Source: Archilochus colubris
Lineage: Eukaryota > Chordata > Aves > Apodiformes > Trochilidae
NCBI GenBank assembly: GCA_023079485.1
Contig: CM041115.1
Location: 41,860,305-41,924,304 of the forward strand
Direction: 5' to 3'
Length of the DNA: 64,000 bases
This document shows positions 47,291 to 57,925 of the stretch, in pieces. Position 1 is the first letter of the stretch, and the number at the start of each line of letters is the position of its first letter. The notes under the pieces are model-generated. The model saw only the letters and a program-made list of their open reading frames with translations, was not told the origin of the DNA and made no database searches. The position numbers were made by a program, and so were the translations under genes.

Positions 47291-48421
47291 TGGTTGGGTT
47301 GACCTTGGCTGGACACCAGGTGTCCAGCAAAGCTGCTTTATCATTCCCTTCTCAGCTGGAAAGAGGAGAGAAAATATAATGAAAGTCTCATGAGTCAAAA
47401 TAAGGGCAGGGAGATATCTCAACCAGTTACCTTCACAGTCAAAACAGACACATCTTGGGAAAATTAATTTAATTTATAACAAATCAAATCAGAATAGGGT
47501 CATGGCAAACAAAACCAAATCTTAAAACACTTTCCCCTTCTCCTTGCTTCTTTCTGGGCTTTAATTTACTCCTGATTTCTCTACCTCCTCCCCTTGAACT
47601 CCATAAGGGGACAGGGAGTGGGGCTTGTGGTCAGTTCATCACACATCTCCTCTGCTCATTCATCCTCATGAGAAGGATTCCTCACATACTCTTCTTCTTC
47701 TAATCCAGAGTTGGGTCCTTCCCATAGGAGACAGTTCTCCATGAACTTTTCCAATCTGAGTCCTTCCCATGGGCTGCAATTCTTCATAAATGGCTCCAGC
47801 TTGGCTCCTTTCGACATGATGCAGTCCTTCAGGAACAGACTGTTTCAGTGTGGGTCCCCCATGGGGTCACAAGTCCTGCCAGCAAACATGCTCCAATACA
47901 GGCTTCTCTCTCCCCACAAGGTCACAGGTCCTGTTAGGATCCAGCTTTAGTGTTGTCTTCCCATAGGGTCACAGTCTTCCCCAAGCACATACACCTGCTC
48001 TGCTGTGGAGTCCCCCATGCACTGCAGATGGATGTCTGCTCCACCACTGACTTCTGTGTGCTGCAGAGGGACAGCCTACCATGGTCTGCAGGGGAATCTC
48101 TTCTCTAGTGTCTGGAACACCTCTTGTCCCTCCTTCTTCACTGGTCTTGGTGTGCACAGAATCGTTTCTATTATGTATTCTCACCCTCTCCTTGACTGCA
48201 ATTGCTATTGTGCAGCAGGTTTTACCCCTTCTCATACATTATCACAGAGGCACTACCATGGTCACAGATGGGCTCAGAGTCTGCCAGAATCAAGTTGGTC
48301 TTGGAGCTGTCTGGCATTAGCTCTATCAAACATGAGGGGAGGGTCTAGCAGATTTTCCACTAAGGACCCCTTTCTATCGCCCCGACTACCAAAACTTTGC
48401 CATGCAAATACAATGCAAACA
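47291..48421 (-). mobile_element. Avian LTR-type element, apparently a solo LTR
   Basis: A 1.13-kb element unlike its AT-rich surroundings, beginning tggttgggttgacc and ending aatgcaaaca on the plus strand, so it has TG...CA ends. I recognise the overall wording from a family of long LTR-like repeats common in bird genomes: the minus strand starts tgtttgcattg..catggcaaagttttggtag and then carries a TATA-like region before an internal tandem array. The flanks share acacttt, overlapping both ends (47285-47291 and 48419-48425). That could be a short target duplication, but its exact length is ambiguous. No gag, pol or env sequence adjoins it, hence 'solo'. The class assignment is from memory and uncertain. 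Confidence 0.6.
47700..48110 (-). repeat. Degenerate ~48-bp tandem array inside the LTR-like element
   Basis: At least seven imperfect units of about 47-55 bases, each built around wording like gtccttcccatgggctgca..tctt..aa..gctccag. Starts lie near 47712, 47760, 47805, 47853, 47902, 47952 and 48007. Open frames in both directions through this array (79 and 150 codons plus; 88 codons minus) reflect repeat periodicity. Translations of this kind of repeat are a known source of false gene predictions. Confidence 0.8.
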
Positions 48422-51400
48422 CTTTTAGTACTTCCTAATACAAAGTATATTATTTGAGAATTTGAACATGATCCTAGTAATACTGTCAGGAAGATCAGAT
48501 AAGAATCTTAAGATTTCCTTGACTGAAGTGTACAATAGGTTTTTCTGTTTCTGTGGCTGCTTGTGCTCAAGAAAAAAATTTCATTAGTCCATCAGGCAAA
48601 TGCAGTCAAGAGCTGTTGCTCTTAATCACAAAATCATCTTCTCCTTCCTCTATCTATTTCTAGATCTAGGTATCTAAAGCCAAATAACCAATATTTCACT
48701 GGGGATTAAATCAGGAGTTTTACCAAGGCTTGGGAAAAATTATAACTTCTCAATTTATAGATTTAATAAAAAATAATGTATGTTGACAAACTCAATGGTT
48801 TGGGTTTTTTTTTTGTTTTGCATTTGTAGTGTCATTTTCCTCAGAAAATTTAGGTTTAGTCAGTTTTCCAAAACTTATGAGGTTCTTCCTGATATAGGAG
48901 AAGTCCGTCTCCATCCCTGTACTTTCCCTGCAGCCCTTCTCTTTCCCTGAAGATTCTTTCTTCCAAATCTCACTCCAGATTTAAGAAGTCATCTGCTGAA
49001 AAAGCATTACTTATGCCAGTTAATTTCTTCCTTGTACAGAACTTTTCCTCTAGAACTTAGAGTTTGCTCTCTAGATCTTTTTTTAGCAGGTAAATGCTTC
49101 TCTACTTCCTAGGGGCTCCTAGTCTGTAATTTTGATTGTCAGGTTAAACTGATAATTAGATGACCCTATTTGATAGGACCTGATTGTGTCTTGATTTGCT
49201 CATGAGTGAGAACAGACCTGTTAAAAAGAAATAATCTTGATCTGCTGACATAGACCATAAACTGTGTTGAGCCAGACCTGAGTGGTTTTAGTAAGGGAAA
49301 AATTTCTGCATGGCAAATGTAATAAATACTAAGATAATTTAATTTATTGGGATATAGGAAACTGGGCTTGGTCAGTTCACATAAAAATTGCTGTCCAAAC
49401 CTGTCAATATACTGCACTGTACTCTAAATTAATATCTTGTACTTTGCTTTATGATTTACCTATTGAAATTTTAAGATTATGCGTGACTTGAAAACACCTC
49501 CACAGGAAAAAGAAATGCTTTAATTGGTATTGTGATCAGATGAGCGTTAGTACACAGCCTTGCTTCCCATAAGAGGAGTACTTTTCTCACTACATTGTTT
49601 TTTTTAACATCACATACATTCTGTTTCATAAACAGTCTCCCTTTCCTGATGAAATTAACTGTATGGGAGTTAAAACATTGGTACAAGAAAGTTACCTTAT
49701 CCCCCTTTTCTATCAAAGGTACAAAACAGGTAAGGTAAGAGAGTTGTTATTTCAACCTCCTTAAAACACAGGAAAGCCACGGAAAGCAAGAAAGCAAAAT
49801 TTTCAAAGCTACCTATGAAGGCTGGATACTATCTCTTTCTAAAATATCACAGACAACTTTGCAAGTTGCAGGCTACGTACTTATTTTTCTGCTTACAGCA
49901 AGTTTTTTTATACAAGGCTTGGTCAGATTTTTCATTCCTTAATGATCTGGTTTTAGTGTCTCAAATGCATAACAACAACTTTTCAGTTATGTTGATATTT
50001 TTGTGTTATGTACCAAAATTATGGCATGTCTATCTATTGGTAATGTGACCCACTCCTCTTGTTATTTTGCGGAACAACCAATGGGTGACTGATGCCACAC
50101 ATCATGAAAATAATTATACTTAAAGTGGACTATCTCTGTTTCAGATTAAATGTTTTGGTTTTCACATTATTGCATGGAATATTGCTGTTGTTAAAAGACA
50201 GACAATATTCTTCAGAGGCAGCAGCTGATGAAGCACTTTCATTCTAAGCCTTTTTTTTTTTCTTTTTTATTCACTGGCTGACCAAATTAGGCCGAGAAGC
50301 AGTTTAGCCAGCACACTGCATTGCTAACACAGATTGATAGGAATGTAAGAAACAAAAGAATAGACAGGTATGGTGCCTTATACTTTGTGTTGTTTCATTC
50401 TTGAATTAGATTTCTGACTAACCTATTCTTTATGTAAGGGAGAGGCTTTTTTTTGTGAATGTTTTTATTTTGAGATGTATCGGAATCACAATAATCTTCT
50501 AGTGTGCTCATGAGTGTATCTATGATACACATCTATGATTAACCTTTCATGAATTATACTGCTAAAAAATAAAACAAAACTAGGCATGTCAAATAAAACA
50601 TCTCATTAATTAATTTCCTGGTTTTGTGCAAATGCAAGACCAAAAATTGAGTGAAATATTTAGACCCCAAAATGAATTATTTGTGTATTCAGTCAAAATT
50701 ACTTTCAATCTTAAAATGACCATTCCATTTTCAAAGAATTTTTTTTCAGCTTTAATTGTGAAAAGATTCAAATTCTTTTATGGTTACTAAAATGCCTTAC
50801 TACAAGGTTTTGATTTAACAGAAAAACATACTGTAAGGCACAAAAATCTTATTCACATGCTACTGTGGTTATTTAAGTACAAAAACGATGCTTTCATTTA
50901 CATTTTTATTCCTATTGGGCCTTCAGTTATTAAATATTTGAAAAATATAGTTTGTTAAATTATCTTAAAATGAAATATGTTCAGTGGGTGTGTCCAGATG
51001 TTACTCAGTTTTTATGTTGTTAGTGGTAATATTTAACCATTAGTTAGTAGCACATGTAAATAACTAGTACATAGTAACTAATTGAAACAATAGGACATTT
51101 AAGTTTTTAGGTGAATACAGGTGATAAACTCAACTATACATAAGAGTAATTAAGAATATGTATTACCATTTTTGTTCTTTTCACAGGTGCACTTTCTAAA
51201 GCCAAACTCCTGATCAGTTTCACTTTGAAAAGATAGTGTACTAGAAAGCAGAAACTGAATTCCTTCCACATTATACTATGCTGGAAGACAGACACCATCT
51301 TAATCCAAAATGAAAGCACACAAACAAAATAGCTGTAATGCATTATAGTGTGACTTCCAGACCTTCAACACCAAGTGTACTTTCTACAGATCAGAGGTTT

Positions 51401-54211
51401 TTGGCCCAGATGGTGATGTAGATGTGGTCTCAGTGGTCCTGTGTTAGCAACTAATGTAGAGATTTAGCTCTACTGTACACAGGCAGCCAAGGAAACATCA
51501 TCACTGCAGGACTTTTTTTTGTTTGGTTGGTTTTTTTGTTTTGTTGGGGGAGAGGTTGGGTTTTTTTGTGGCATTTTGAGGCAGATGAATATTTTTAGGC
51601 TTCTTTTTGTCCTGTAGATTTCAGCATTTATCCCTAGTTATTTGGAAAACTTTCTTCCTTGTTTGTAACATTTCAAATTGTGCGTGATAAGAGTAGTAAA
51701 ACCCATTACCACTTTATTTCTTATACATATGTATACAACCTACATTGAAAATATTATTAATGAAAAAAGTTTACAGTGTATCTGACAATATTAATATATC
51801 GCCTGGGAACATCATGTTAGGCAACAGCCTCTGGAATATCCTACCTGTTTTAGGTTTTTTTCTTCTTGTTTTGCTCCTTCCAGTTTAAGGAGATGATCTT
51901 CTAAGGTAAAAGCCTATGTCTCTCAAGGCTGATTTCAGTACTTCCTGCTAACTTTAACCAATTCATGATTTTAATTTTTATTTAATGGTGGTAATGTATG
52001 TGCTCATATGAACACAAAAGCATTGAATGGTGGTGCATAATGTTTAGAAAGTGCAAATTATATTCTTGTTTCACCTGCAGGACAGGCGCAGCCTGGTCAA
52101 AATCATATGTATGTGTAGTTAAAACCTAACTGTCTAGGAATCCTCCCAGTGCCAGGTACTTAGCTGATTTTTATCACCTATCCACTCAATAATATAAAGT
52201 ATATCAGCTATAGAGGTCTGGTTTAGATTTTTAAGTATAGACCCCAGAGTGCAGGCGTACTTTTGCTGTTCTTTTCAGAGAAGAATTGTAAAAGACAAAC
52301 ATCCTTCTGTGACATTCTGGCTGCCACTAAATCTTTCCTGGAAGTGAATGCCTCCACTTCAACAAAATAAATGCTAATACATTGCAAATATAAATAAGGC
52401 AATATAATCTTAATAATTGTTTGTATTAAATGAGGCTTTAAGCTTGCAATCATGCTAATGTAATTTTGTACTGTATAATAGTTTCTGAATAGAATTAACA
52501 ACAATGTAGCACAGTGGCAATTTATGTCAAGCAAAGTCTTCACATACTAGTGGAGGTATGGCTTATGAAAAAACTCCTTACCTTCTTCACCCACCTCAGT
52601 CTTTCTCCACAGCTCACCTTAATCAGAATTGTCTGCTTTCTTATGTACAACCACAGTGTTATAAATAATCATATACCTTCTACAGTGCAGACATAACAAT
52701 ACAATTTTGTAATAATGAATGAAAAGTTGGCAAAGCCTTACAATAAGTAGCTAATCATTGCTACTTTGGTAGTTATTGTAATAATGTTATTTATGATAAA
52801 ATCATTTGGCTTAACTGTGTATGTAATGTAGCACATCAAGAGAGTCCCATTTTTAATATTAGATGCCACATTTTTTGAAAATTTGGGAAAATTGTCTGGA
52901 GACAGATGAAGGAAAGTATTTTAAAACAAATTATGTGAGATATTAATATTTTTAAGTAAAATAAGTAATTTCTGTTATGGCTTGCATAAGAAATGCTAAA
53001 ATCAATAGGAAGAAAATGACAAAACAGTATGAGAAAATAGCAGCAAGATCTAACATACTGTACTTTGAGTCATAATCGTAGGACATAGAACTAAAGTGTT
53101 TAACAACACAAATGTGTTATCCTAAGCAGGAAGATAATATTTTTAGCTACTCTAACTCTTATAGCTTTACTGTCTTGCTATTCATGCATGTATTATTCAG
53201 ACTACCCTTTTATCAGGGCTTATTAACATAATTTCAGGAGAAAAGATACAGGTATCCTGAAAACAGAATACAAACTTTCAGATATTATTAAAAGAAGGAA
53301 TTGTAGACAAATTTTAAATAGCTCCAGAAAATATTAGGAGACTCAAGAGGGATTATGTGTGAAGAGCAAAATCATAATTGGTCTATTCATGCAAGCAGGA
53401 TTATTTATGTGAACCATGTGGCTGCCAATTACTCTTGTCCTTGTTAGATGAGCACTGGACTGCTGACGTATTTAATATTTCCTAGAAGAGTACAATCTTT
53501 TTGCAAATAATTTGAGTTAAATTTTTTTTTTAAATTTTCTGGCATCTAGTACCATTACCTCCCCACCATTCCTCAATTCCAATTTTAAAGTGAAACAGAT
53601 GTATATGCTTTTCTTCTCTATTTCCCAGTTTAATTTCTCTGCACCTACAGAAAATCATGTTAATAGCACCAACTGGAAAGAAGTTACTTAAGAGATCCTA
53701 CAAAACATATTTTAAATGGCTGTTTCTTATGGTTCTTCAAAGCTCAGCCCCTTCTGTCTGCTGCAAAGGTACTAAAACTCATGCCTCTTAGGGAATGTTT
53801 AAAAGATCTTCTGTCACTACAAGTTCGAATAGACTAGATTTTCTTTGCCAGCCTGCCTTCCAGCCTTTAGCTTCTGTCTTACTCACAGCCAGGTGCAGAA
53901 AACCTGACTGTGACATGCAATTTCTCATGGAAATCCTCACTGAAAAATTAAGCTCTTCAGAGGTTATTTGCTCCCAACTATGGCCTCTCTTCAGAGCTCT
54001 GTGGAAAAAGAAAAAAAAAAACAAACCACCCAGCAATTTTTTTGCAGGATTAAGGGTAGCAATTACTTGTAAATAAATGTTTTCCTCATGCATGACTCTT
54101 TCTTTTTAATAACTTTTCCTTACAGTATGCAATAAGGAAAACATGCAGAATTGCAGAAAATATAGGTTTGAAAAAGCCTACCACCCATCAGGGTCAAAAA
54201 TACCCACCCAG
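48422..54211. other. AT-rich non-coding DNA, no gene seen
   Basis: About 5.8 kb without a recognisable exon or transposon. There is a T/G-rich low-complexity tract near 51516-51572 and short T runs near 48806-48820 and 50250-50268. Confidence 0.5.
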
Positions 54212-56051
54212 ATTAAATGCTTATACATGAATGCATGCAGAATGGGGAATAAACAGGAAAAAATGGAGATCTGTGTGTGGTCTCAGAGCCATTATCTTAT
54301 TGAAGTTACTGCGATGTGGTAGGATAACTTGCAAGACTGGACTGCAGTCGTGAATGCCTTTTAGGAAATATTTTTTAGAAAAGGCCAGCAAGGCAAGGTG
54401 GTGAAGCTACTCTTTGTACGAGAGAACAAATGGAACATACTGAGTTCTCTCCCAGGGCAGATGAAAAGCAAGTTGAGAGCTTGTGTGTAAGGATTAAGGG
54501 GCAGGCTAATATGGGAAACACTTTGTGGGTGTTAATTACAGGCAATCTAATCAGCATGGGGAGTATGATGAGGCTTTCTATAGGCAGGTGAGAGTTATTT
54601 CACAATCAAAAACCTTGTTTTGCATGGGGAACTTCAGTCACTCTGGTATCTGCTGGGAAGGCCACACAGTCCAGGAGGTTCCTCCAGTGTATTCAAGATA
54701 ATTTCTTGACACAGGAGGTCAAGGAACACACACAGGAGGTGTCAAAGCCAAAAGGAAAAGGGTACTACCAAATGCTGACCCAGTATCAACAACCAACGAG
54801 GGACTGGTGAAGGACATTAAGGCTAGGTGGTAGTAATCATGAAAAGATATAGTTCAGGATCAGGATAGCATACACCAAAGAATAAGTAGGCTTACAGCCT
54901 TGAGCTTCAGGAGGGCTAACTTCAGCCTGTTGAAGAAATTGCGAGGAGAAATTCCATGGATTAGGGTTCTGGAAGGTAGAGAGGTTCAAGAGAGATGGTT
55001 GATATTCAAGCACCACCAGGCTCAGGATCCCTCAGAGCAAGTTATCAGGCAAGTGAAACAGGAGACTTGAATGTCTGAGCAAACAGCTCAAGTGGAAGAG
55101 GAAAGTTTACAGTATGTAGAAGAAGAGACTGATGACGTGGAAAGACTACAGGAATGCTGCCAAAGTATTCAAGGAGGAAATGAGAAAAGCCAAGGCCTCC
55201 TTGAAATTAAACCTGGCAAGGGACATCAAGGTCAACAGGAAAGATCTCTTCAAGTATATCAAAGGCAATAGGAAAACTAGAGAAAACATGGTCCCAGTGC
55301 TGAATGAGGCAGGTGCTGTGGTAACAAAGAATGCAGAGAAGCTGGAGTTACTGAATGCCTTCTTTGCTTCATTTTTTACTGCTCAGGCCAGCCCTCAGGA
55401 GTCCTAAAATTTGGAGATAACAGAGAGCGTCTGGACAAAGAAAAATTTTCCCTTGGCTGAGGAGTATCAAATTAGAGATTGGTTAAGTAAACTGAGTATC
55501 CACAAGTCCATGGGTCCTGATGGGATATATCCACAAGTGCTGAGGGGTCCAGCAGAAGTCATTGCTGGGCCACTCTCCATCATCTTTAAAAGATCCTGGA
55601 GAACAGAGAGGTTCCTGAGGACTGGAGGAATGTCACTCTGGTCTTCAAAAAGGGCAAGGAGGGAAACCCAGAAAACTAGAGGCCAGTCAGCCTCACCTCT
55701 GTCCCTGGAAAGATGAGAGAACATAATTTCAAAGCAGGTGGAGGAAAAGAGCATTGTCAGAAACAGTCTGTATGGATTCACCAAGGGGAAGTCATGTCTG
55801 ACTGATCTGATAGCTTTCAACCATGGCATGGCTGGATGGACAGAAGAGAGGAGGGCAATGGATGTTGCCTACCTTGACGACCAAGACTTTCCACCCTCTC
55901 CTTTAGAAAGTTTCAGTTAGATGAATGGACAGTGGGGTGGACTGAAAACTGGCCCAAAGATGGTTATCGTTAGTTGAATGGAGTCTAGCTGGAGATCAGT
56001 AACAAGTGGTGTTCCTCGGGGATCTGTACTGGGTCCATTCCTATTCATTAT
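54212..56051 (+). mobile_element. Host CR1, left arm (endonuclease and first half of RT)
   Basis: The most 5'-extended CR1 in the window. Endonuclease-region landmarks are gcatgcagaatggggaataa, agtccaggaggttcctccag and gacttgaatg..-type linker words. They are followed by gccaaggcctccttgaaatt, aatgccttctttgcttcatt, aagtccatgggtcctgatgg, gtcagcctcacctctgtccc and acaagtggtgttcctcgggg. It stops at ctattcattat inside RT, where the element should continue '..ctttatcaatgacctgg'. An opposite-strand CR1 interrupts it there. The match resumes at 57049. Confidence 0.92.
55068..56051 (+). pseudogene. CR1 ORF2 remnant, RT interrupted by insertion
   Basis: Remnant RT coding sequence of the host CR1. Open pieces show KAKASLKLNLARDIKVN (linker), LNAFFASFFTAQ, then IHKSMGPDGIYPQVLRG (RT fingers) and VAYLDDQDF, a damaged motif A with a nearby frameshift. 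GVPRGSVLGPFLFI (motif B region) is near 56012-56050. Motif C lies beyond the inserted copy, at about 57098 as LSNFVDTK, so the catalytic FADD is also lost. Stops and frameshifts predate or accompany the insertion. Confidence 0.8.
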
Positions 56052-56116
56052 CATAGAATCATAGAATCATAGAATCATAGAATCATAGAATCATAGAATC
56101 ATAGAATCATAGAATC
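56051..56116. repeat. (tcatagaa)8 octamer tail of CR1
   Basis: 66 bases, or 8.25 uninterrupted octamer units. CR1 elements end in a short array of this octamer, typically two to four units. Eight is long and probably reflects slippage at or after insertion. Confidence 0.97.
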
Positions 56117-57048
56117 GGCTGGGTTGGAAGGGACCTCAGAGATCATTAAGTCCAACCCTTGATCCACTACTGCTGCAGTTACTATACCATGGCACTGAGT
56201 GCCACATCCAGTCTCTTTTTAAATATCTTCAGGGATGGAGAATCCACTACTTCCCTGGGCAGCCCATTCCAATGCTTGATCACCCTCTCGGTAAAGAAAT
56301 TCTTTCTAATGTCCAACCTAAACCTCCCTCGGCACAACACACACAAAGAGGCCAACCCGCACCTGGCTACAACCTCCTTTCAGGTAGTTGTAGAGAGTGA
56401 TGAGGTCTCCTCTGAGCCTCCTCTTCTCCAGGCTGAACAGCCCCAGCTCCCTCAGCCTCTCCTCATAGGATCTGTGCTTGAGTCCCTTCACCAGCCTGGT
56501 TGCCCTCTGGACCCACTCCAGGACCTCAATATCCTTCCTGAACTGAGGGGCCCAGAACTGGACACAGTATTTGAGGTGTGGCCTCACCAGCGCTGAGTAC
56601 AGGGGCAGAATCACTCCCTTGGACCTGCTGGTGACGCTGTTTTTGATACAGGCCAGGATGCCATTGGCCTTCTTGGCTACCTGGGCATACTGTTGGCTCA
56701 TGTTCAGCTTCCTGTCAATCCAAATTCCAAGGTCCCTCTCTGTCTGGCTGCTCTCCAACCACTCTGTGCCCAGCCTGTAGCGCTGCGTGGGGTTGTTGTG
56801 GCCAAAGTGCAGGACCCAGCACTTGGCCTTGTTGAACCTCATCCCGTTGGCATCAGCCCAACTCTCCAGTCTGTCCAGGTCCCTTTGCAGAGCCCTCCTG
56901 CCTTCCAGCTGATCAACACTGATCAACAGTGTCATCTGCGAATTTGCTGATGATGGACTCAATCCCCTCATCTAAATCATCAGTAAGGATATTGAACAGA
57001 ACTGGGCCCAGCACTGATCCCTGGGGGACACCACTAATGACTGGCTGC
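56052..57048 (-). mobile_element. Younger CR1 nested in the host CR1, ~1 kb
   Basis: Minus-strand CR1 with about eight perfect tcatagaa units at its 3' end (56051-56116). Then come ggttggaagggacctcagag, cttccctgggcagcccattc, gtaaagaaattctttctaat, gaggtctcctctgagcctcc, ctgaggggcccagaactgg and aggatgccattggccttctt. It continues with cttggccttgttgaacctca and gggacaccactaatgactg, and is 5'-truncated at ctggctgc. Its landmarks are the cleanest in the window and its C-terminal ORF2 frame is still open for 217 codons. The host sequence cattat stands at both junctions (56046-56051 and 57049-57054). Removing the insert plus one cattat restores continuous host CR1 alignment. Confidence 0.95.
56318..56971 (-). 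pseudogene. CR1 ORF2 C-terminal fragment, 217 open codons
   Basis: The longest open frame in the window, within the nested CR1. It encodes the part of ORF2 after the RT catalytic site, with recognisable blocks [67 protein letters not shown] and [18 protein letters not shown]. It has no catalytic residues and no native start codon. The reading frame upstream (57000-57048) is lost to 5' truncation. The long open state is evidence of relative youth, not of a functional protein. Confidence 0.85.
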
Positions 57049-57523
57049 CATTATACTCATCAAAGACGTGGAAAAAGTGACAGATTTTACCCTCAGCAAT
57101 TTTGTTGATACAAAAGTGGAAAAGAGGTGTCTGATACACAGAGGGCTGTGCTGCCATCCAGTGTTACCTGGACATGCTGGAGAATTGGACAGAGGGAAAG
57201 GTTATGAAGCTCAGCAAGGGCAAGTGGAAGGTACTGCACCCAGGGAGCTACAACCCCAGGTTAGCAGCTGAGCTGCTTGAAAGCAGCAATGGGAAAAAGA
57301 CCTGGGAGTCCTGGTGGACAACAGGATGACCGTGAGTCAACACTGGGCCTTTGTGCCCAATTGCACAGGGACAGGGACTCCTTTGCACCTTTTTCAGAGG
57401 TTCACAGGGACAGTGAAAAAGGTAACAGGCACAAACTTGAACATAAGGATTTCATTCAAGTATGAGGAGGAACTTTATTTTCAGGGTAGCAGGGCACTGG
57501 AATAGGCTATCTTTTAGGCTATC
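57049..57523 (+). mobile_element. Host CR1, right arm
   Basis: Continuation of the CR1 that breaks at 56051. It resumes with actcatcaaagacgtgg, then ttttgttgatacaaaagtgg, aggtactgcacccagggagc, gggaaaaagacctgggagtc, gaggaactttattttcaggg and agcagggcactggaatagg. There is at least one internal deletion near 57360-57400. The element ends before its 3' UTR is complete and has no octamer tail, so the 3' end has been lost. The break coincides with a small hairpin at 57524. Confidence 0.9.
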
Positions 57524-57546
57524 TTTAAAAGACAGTGTCTTTTAAA
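57524..57546. repeat. Perfect 10-bp inverted repeat (hairpin), 3-base loop
   Basis: Arms tttaaaagac and gtcttttaaa are separated by agt, immediately after a tandem aggctatcttt twice (57503-57526). It lies exactly where the host CR1 match stops. Confidence 0.9.
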
Positions 57547-57818
57547 ATAACTTTCATCTTATTTTTTTATTGCTTTGGCAAAATATTGCATAATCTAATT
57601 TTGTACCTCTTTATTTTGTACCTGTCTTTGTTTTGATAGTAGGTTAAATATTTCTGAAATAACTATCTTATCTTTTCCATTATTCCTTTTTTTCCTTTTT
57701 TTCCTTTTTGAACTGTCTACATCCTCCTAAATTCTCTTTAATGTATGAAAAGATTTCTCCTTGTCAAGGGAAGGAAAGTGTATATGCCTTCAATTTCAGA
57801 ATTGTAAATTCTACATGG

Positions 57819-57925
57819 ATCACAGAATCACAGAATTATTGAGGATTAAAAAGACCTCTGACATCATCAAGTCCAACCTATGACCTAGCACCACCACATT
57901 GGCTTGACCATGGCACTAAGTCCCA
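57819..57925 (-). mobile_element. Short CR1 3' end
   Basis: Minus-strand CR1 tail and 3' UTR only: atcacagaatcacagaat, taaaaagacctctgacatc, atcaagtccaacctatgacc and gaccatggcactaagtccc. About 105 bases remain before it dissolves into CA/TA-rich DNA at about 57926-57990. Confidence 0.85.

Noticed and set aside
56051..56116. Regularly spaced short repeats as a CRISPR-like array
   Set aside because: The units are contiguous 8-mers without spacers and are the known 3' tail of CR1 in a vertebrate genome.
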